Shown here piece after piece: positions 33,464 to 33,788 of a DNA stretch of 33,788 nucleotides. The translations under genes were made by a program, and so were the position numbers. The first letter of the stretch is position 1, and each line of letters opens with the position of its first letter. The DNA is from Cyclobacteriaceae bacterium SS2 (GTDB lineage Bacteria > Bacteroidota > Bacteroidia > Cytophagales > Cyclobacteriaceae): assembly GCA_019192515.1 (NCBI GenBank), contig JAHCMM010000287.1, positions 73 to 33,860 on the forward strand, read 5' to 3'. The notes below the pieces were generated by a model. It was not told the DNA's origin and searched no databases. It saw nothing but the letters and a program-made list of their open reading frames with translations.

Positions 33464-33621
33464 TTTTGAGATGGATCGTAGTGCCAGGTCAAATTGATCA
33501 ATTATAAAAGCTCTGGTTTTTGAATTCTGTTATTCGACAGATTGTGAATTTCTACCGCTGGTGAATGAAAAGGTATTAATTTGCCCAACTGTTAGCATAA
33601 CACCTCTTGAATAACCTGAAC

Positions 33622-33788
33622 ATGAGCATGAACAATCTGGCAATCCTGGTTTATCTATTAGTAGTCATCACAAGCTGTAATGCCCCCACTCAGCGTAACA
33701 ATCAGTCTCCCAATATTATTGTGATATTGGCTGATGACCTGGGTTATGGAGATCTGAGTTTTTACAATGCTGACTCCAGGATCAAGAC
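33622..33788 (+). CDS. Sulfatase lipoprotein, cut by the window edge
   Basis: Fifty-five complete codons are visible from the ATG at 33622. The start is a lipoprotein signal (NNLAILVYLLVVITSC, Cys at residue 19). The sequence continues SPNIIVILADDLGYGDLSFYN, quoted in part, the N-terminal signature of formylglycine-dependent sulfatases, with two aspartates (DD) that bind calcium. The CxPxR or SxPxR active-site motif lies outside the window. Such enzymes remove sulfate from polysaccharides. No SusC/SusD pair is visible here. The upstream TTAATTTG (33576-33583) is a weak promoter-box match. Confidence 0.88.
   Translation, partial: MSMNNLAILVYLLVVITSCNAPTQRNNQSPNIIVILADDLGYGDLSFYNADSRIK

Noticed and set aside
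33486-33526. Terminator after the SprB-repeat gene
   Set aside because: CCAG and CTGG can pair over a long loop before TTTTT, but a 4-bp stem is too weak. A 12-bp palindrome, AATTGATCAATT (33492-33503), was also noted without a clear role.
12802-33788. A polysaccharide utilisation locus from the rhamnosidase and the sulfatase
   Set aside because: They are about 17 kb apart with unrelated genes between, and no SusC/SusD pair is present in the window.

Overview
The window comes from a member of the Bacteroidota, most likely a gliding or marine Cytophagales-type bacterium (the order is inference). Three things support the phylum. There are type IX secretion hallmarks: a PorP/SprF outer-membrane protein, a SprB-repeat protein with a C-terminal sorting domain, and a giant PKD-domain surface protein. 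The promoters resemble the Bacteroidota -7 consensus TAnnTTTG. Several families are typical of the phylum, including an M56 peptidase with a TonB tail, DUF4136-like lipoproteins and TonB-plug-like repeat proteins. No rRNA, tRNA, CRISPR array, transposase or integrase was recognised.

Layout. 1-4415: a truncated giant secreted protein (minus strand) divergent from a PorP/SprF gene. 4452-6659: a Ste24-type membrane protease, a 522-bp non-coding stretch full of repeats, and a small secreted protein with two TonB-plug-like repeats. 6677-10301 (minus): an operon-like run of PhzF-family protein, glycerol-3-phosphate acyltransferase and GpsA; the last two are consecutive steps of phospholipid synthesis and their genes overlap. 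10413-11931: a polyprenyl diphosphate synthase and an FKBP-type prolyl isomerase, closed by a strong hairpin terminator. 11995-17430 (minus): EamA transporter, a GH78 alpha-L-rhamnosidase fused to a serine esterase, and a TauE/SafE transporter. 17522-19596: small lipoproteins and a 58-residue membrane protein. 19668-21699 (minus): a STAS-like protein, a trans-sulfuration PLP enzyme and a DinB-like protein.

21783-25971 is the most unusual part: an alpha-oxoamine synthase fused to a tandem GNAT/FemAB-like acyltransferase, followed 7 nt later by a soluble hybrid histidine kinase. By analogy with serine palmitoyltransferase and bacterial ceramide synthase, the fusion could carry out both the condensation and the N-acylation steps of a sphingolipid- or sulfonolipid-like pathway. 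This is an inference. 26053-28118 holds an aminotransferase and prephenate dehydrogenase (aromatic amino acids). 28132-30345 (minus) holds YtxH and a BlaI-M56/TonB pair with two matching operator dyads upstream. 30638-33463 is a secreted protein with eight SprB-like repeats bracketed by two copies of another cysteine-containing module. The window ends inside a sulfatase lipoprotein gene.

Limits: identities rest on motifs read by eye from the sequence. Promoters and operators are pattern matches, and the -33 element is usually not evident.
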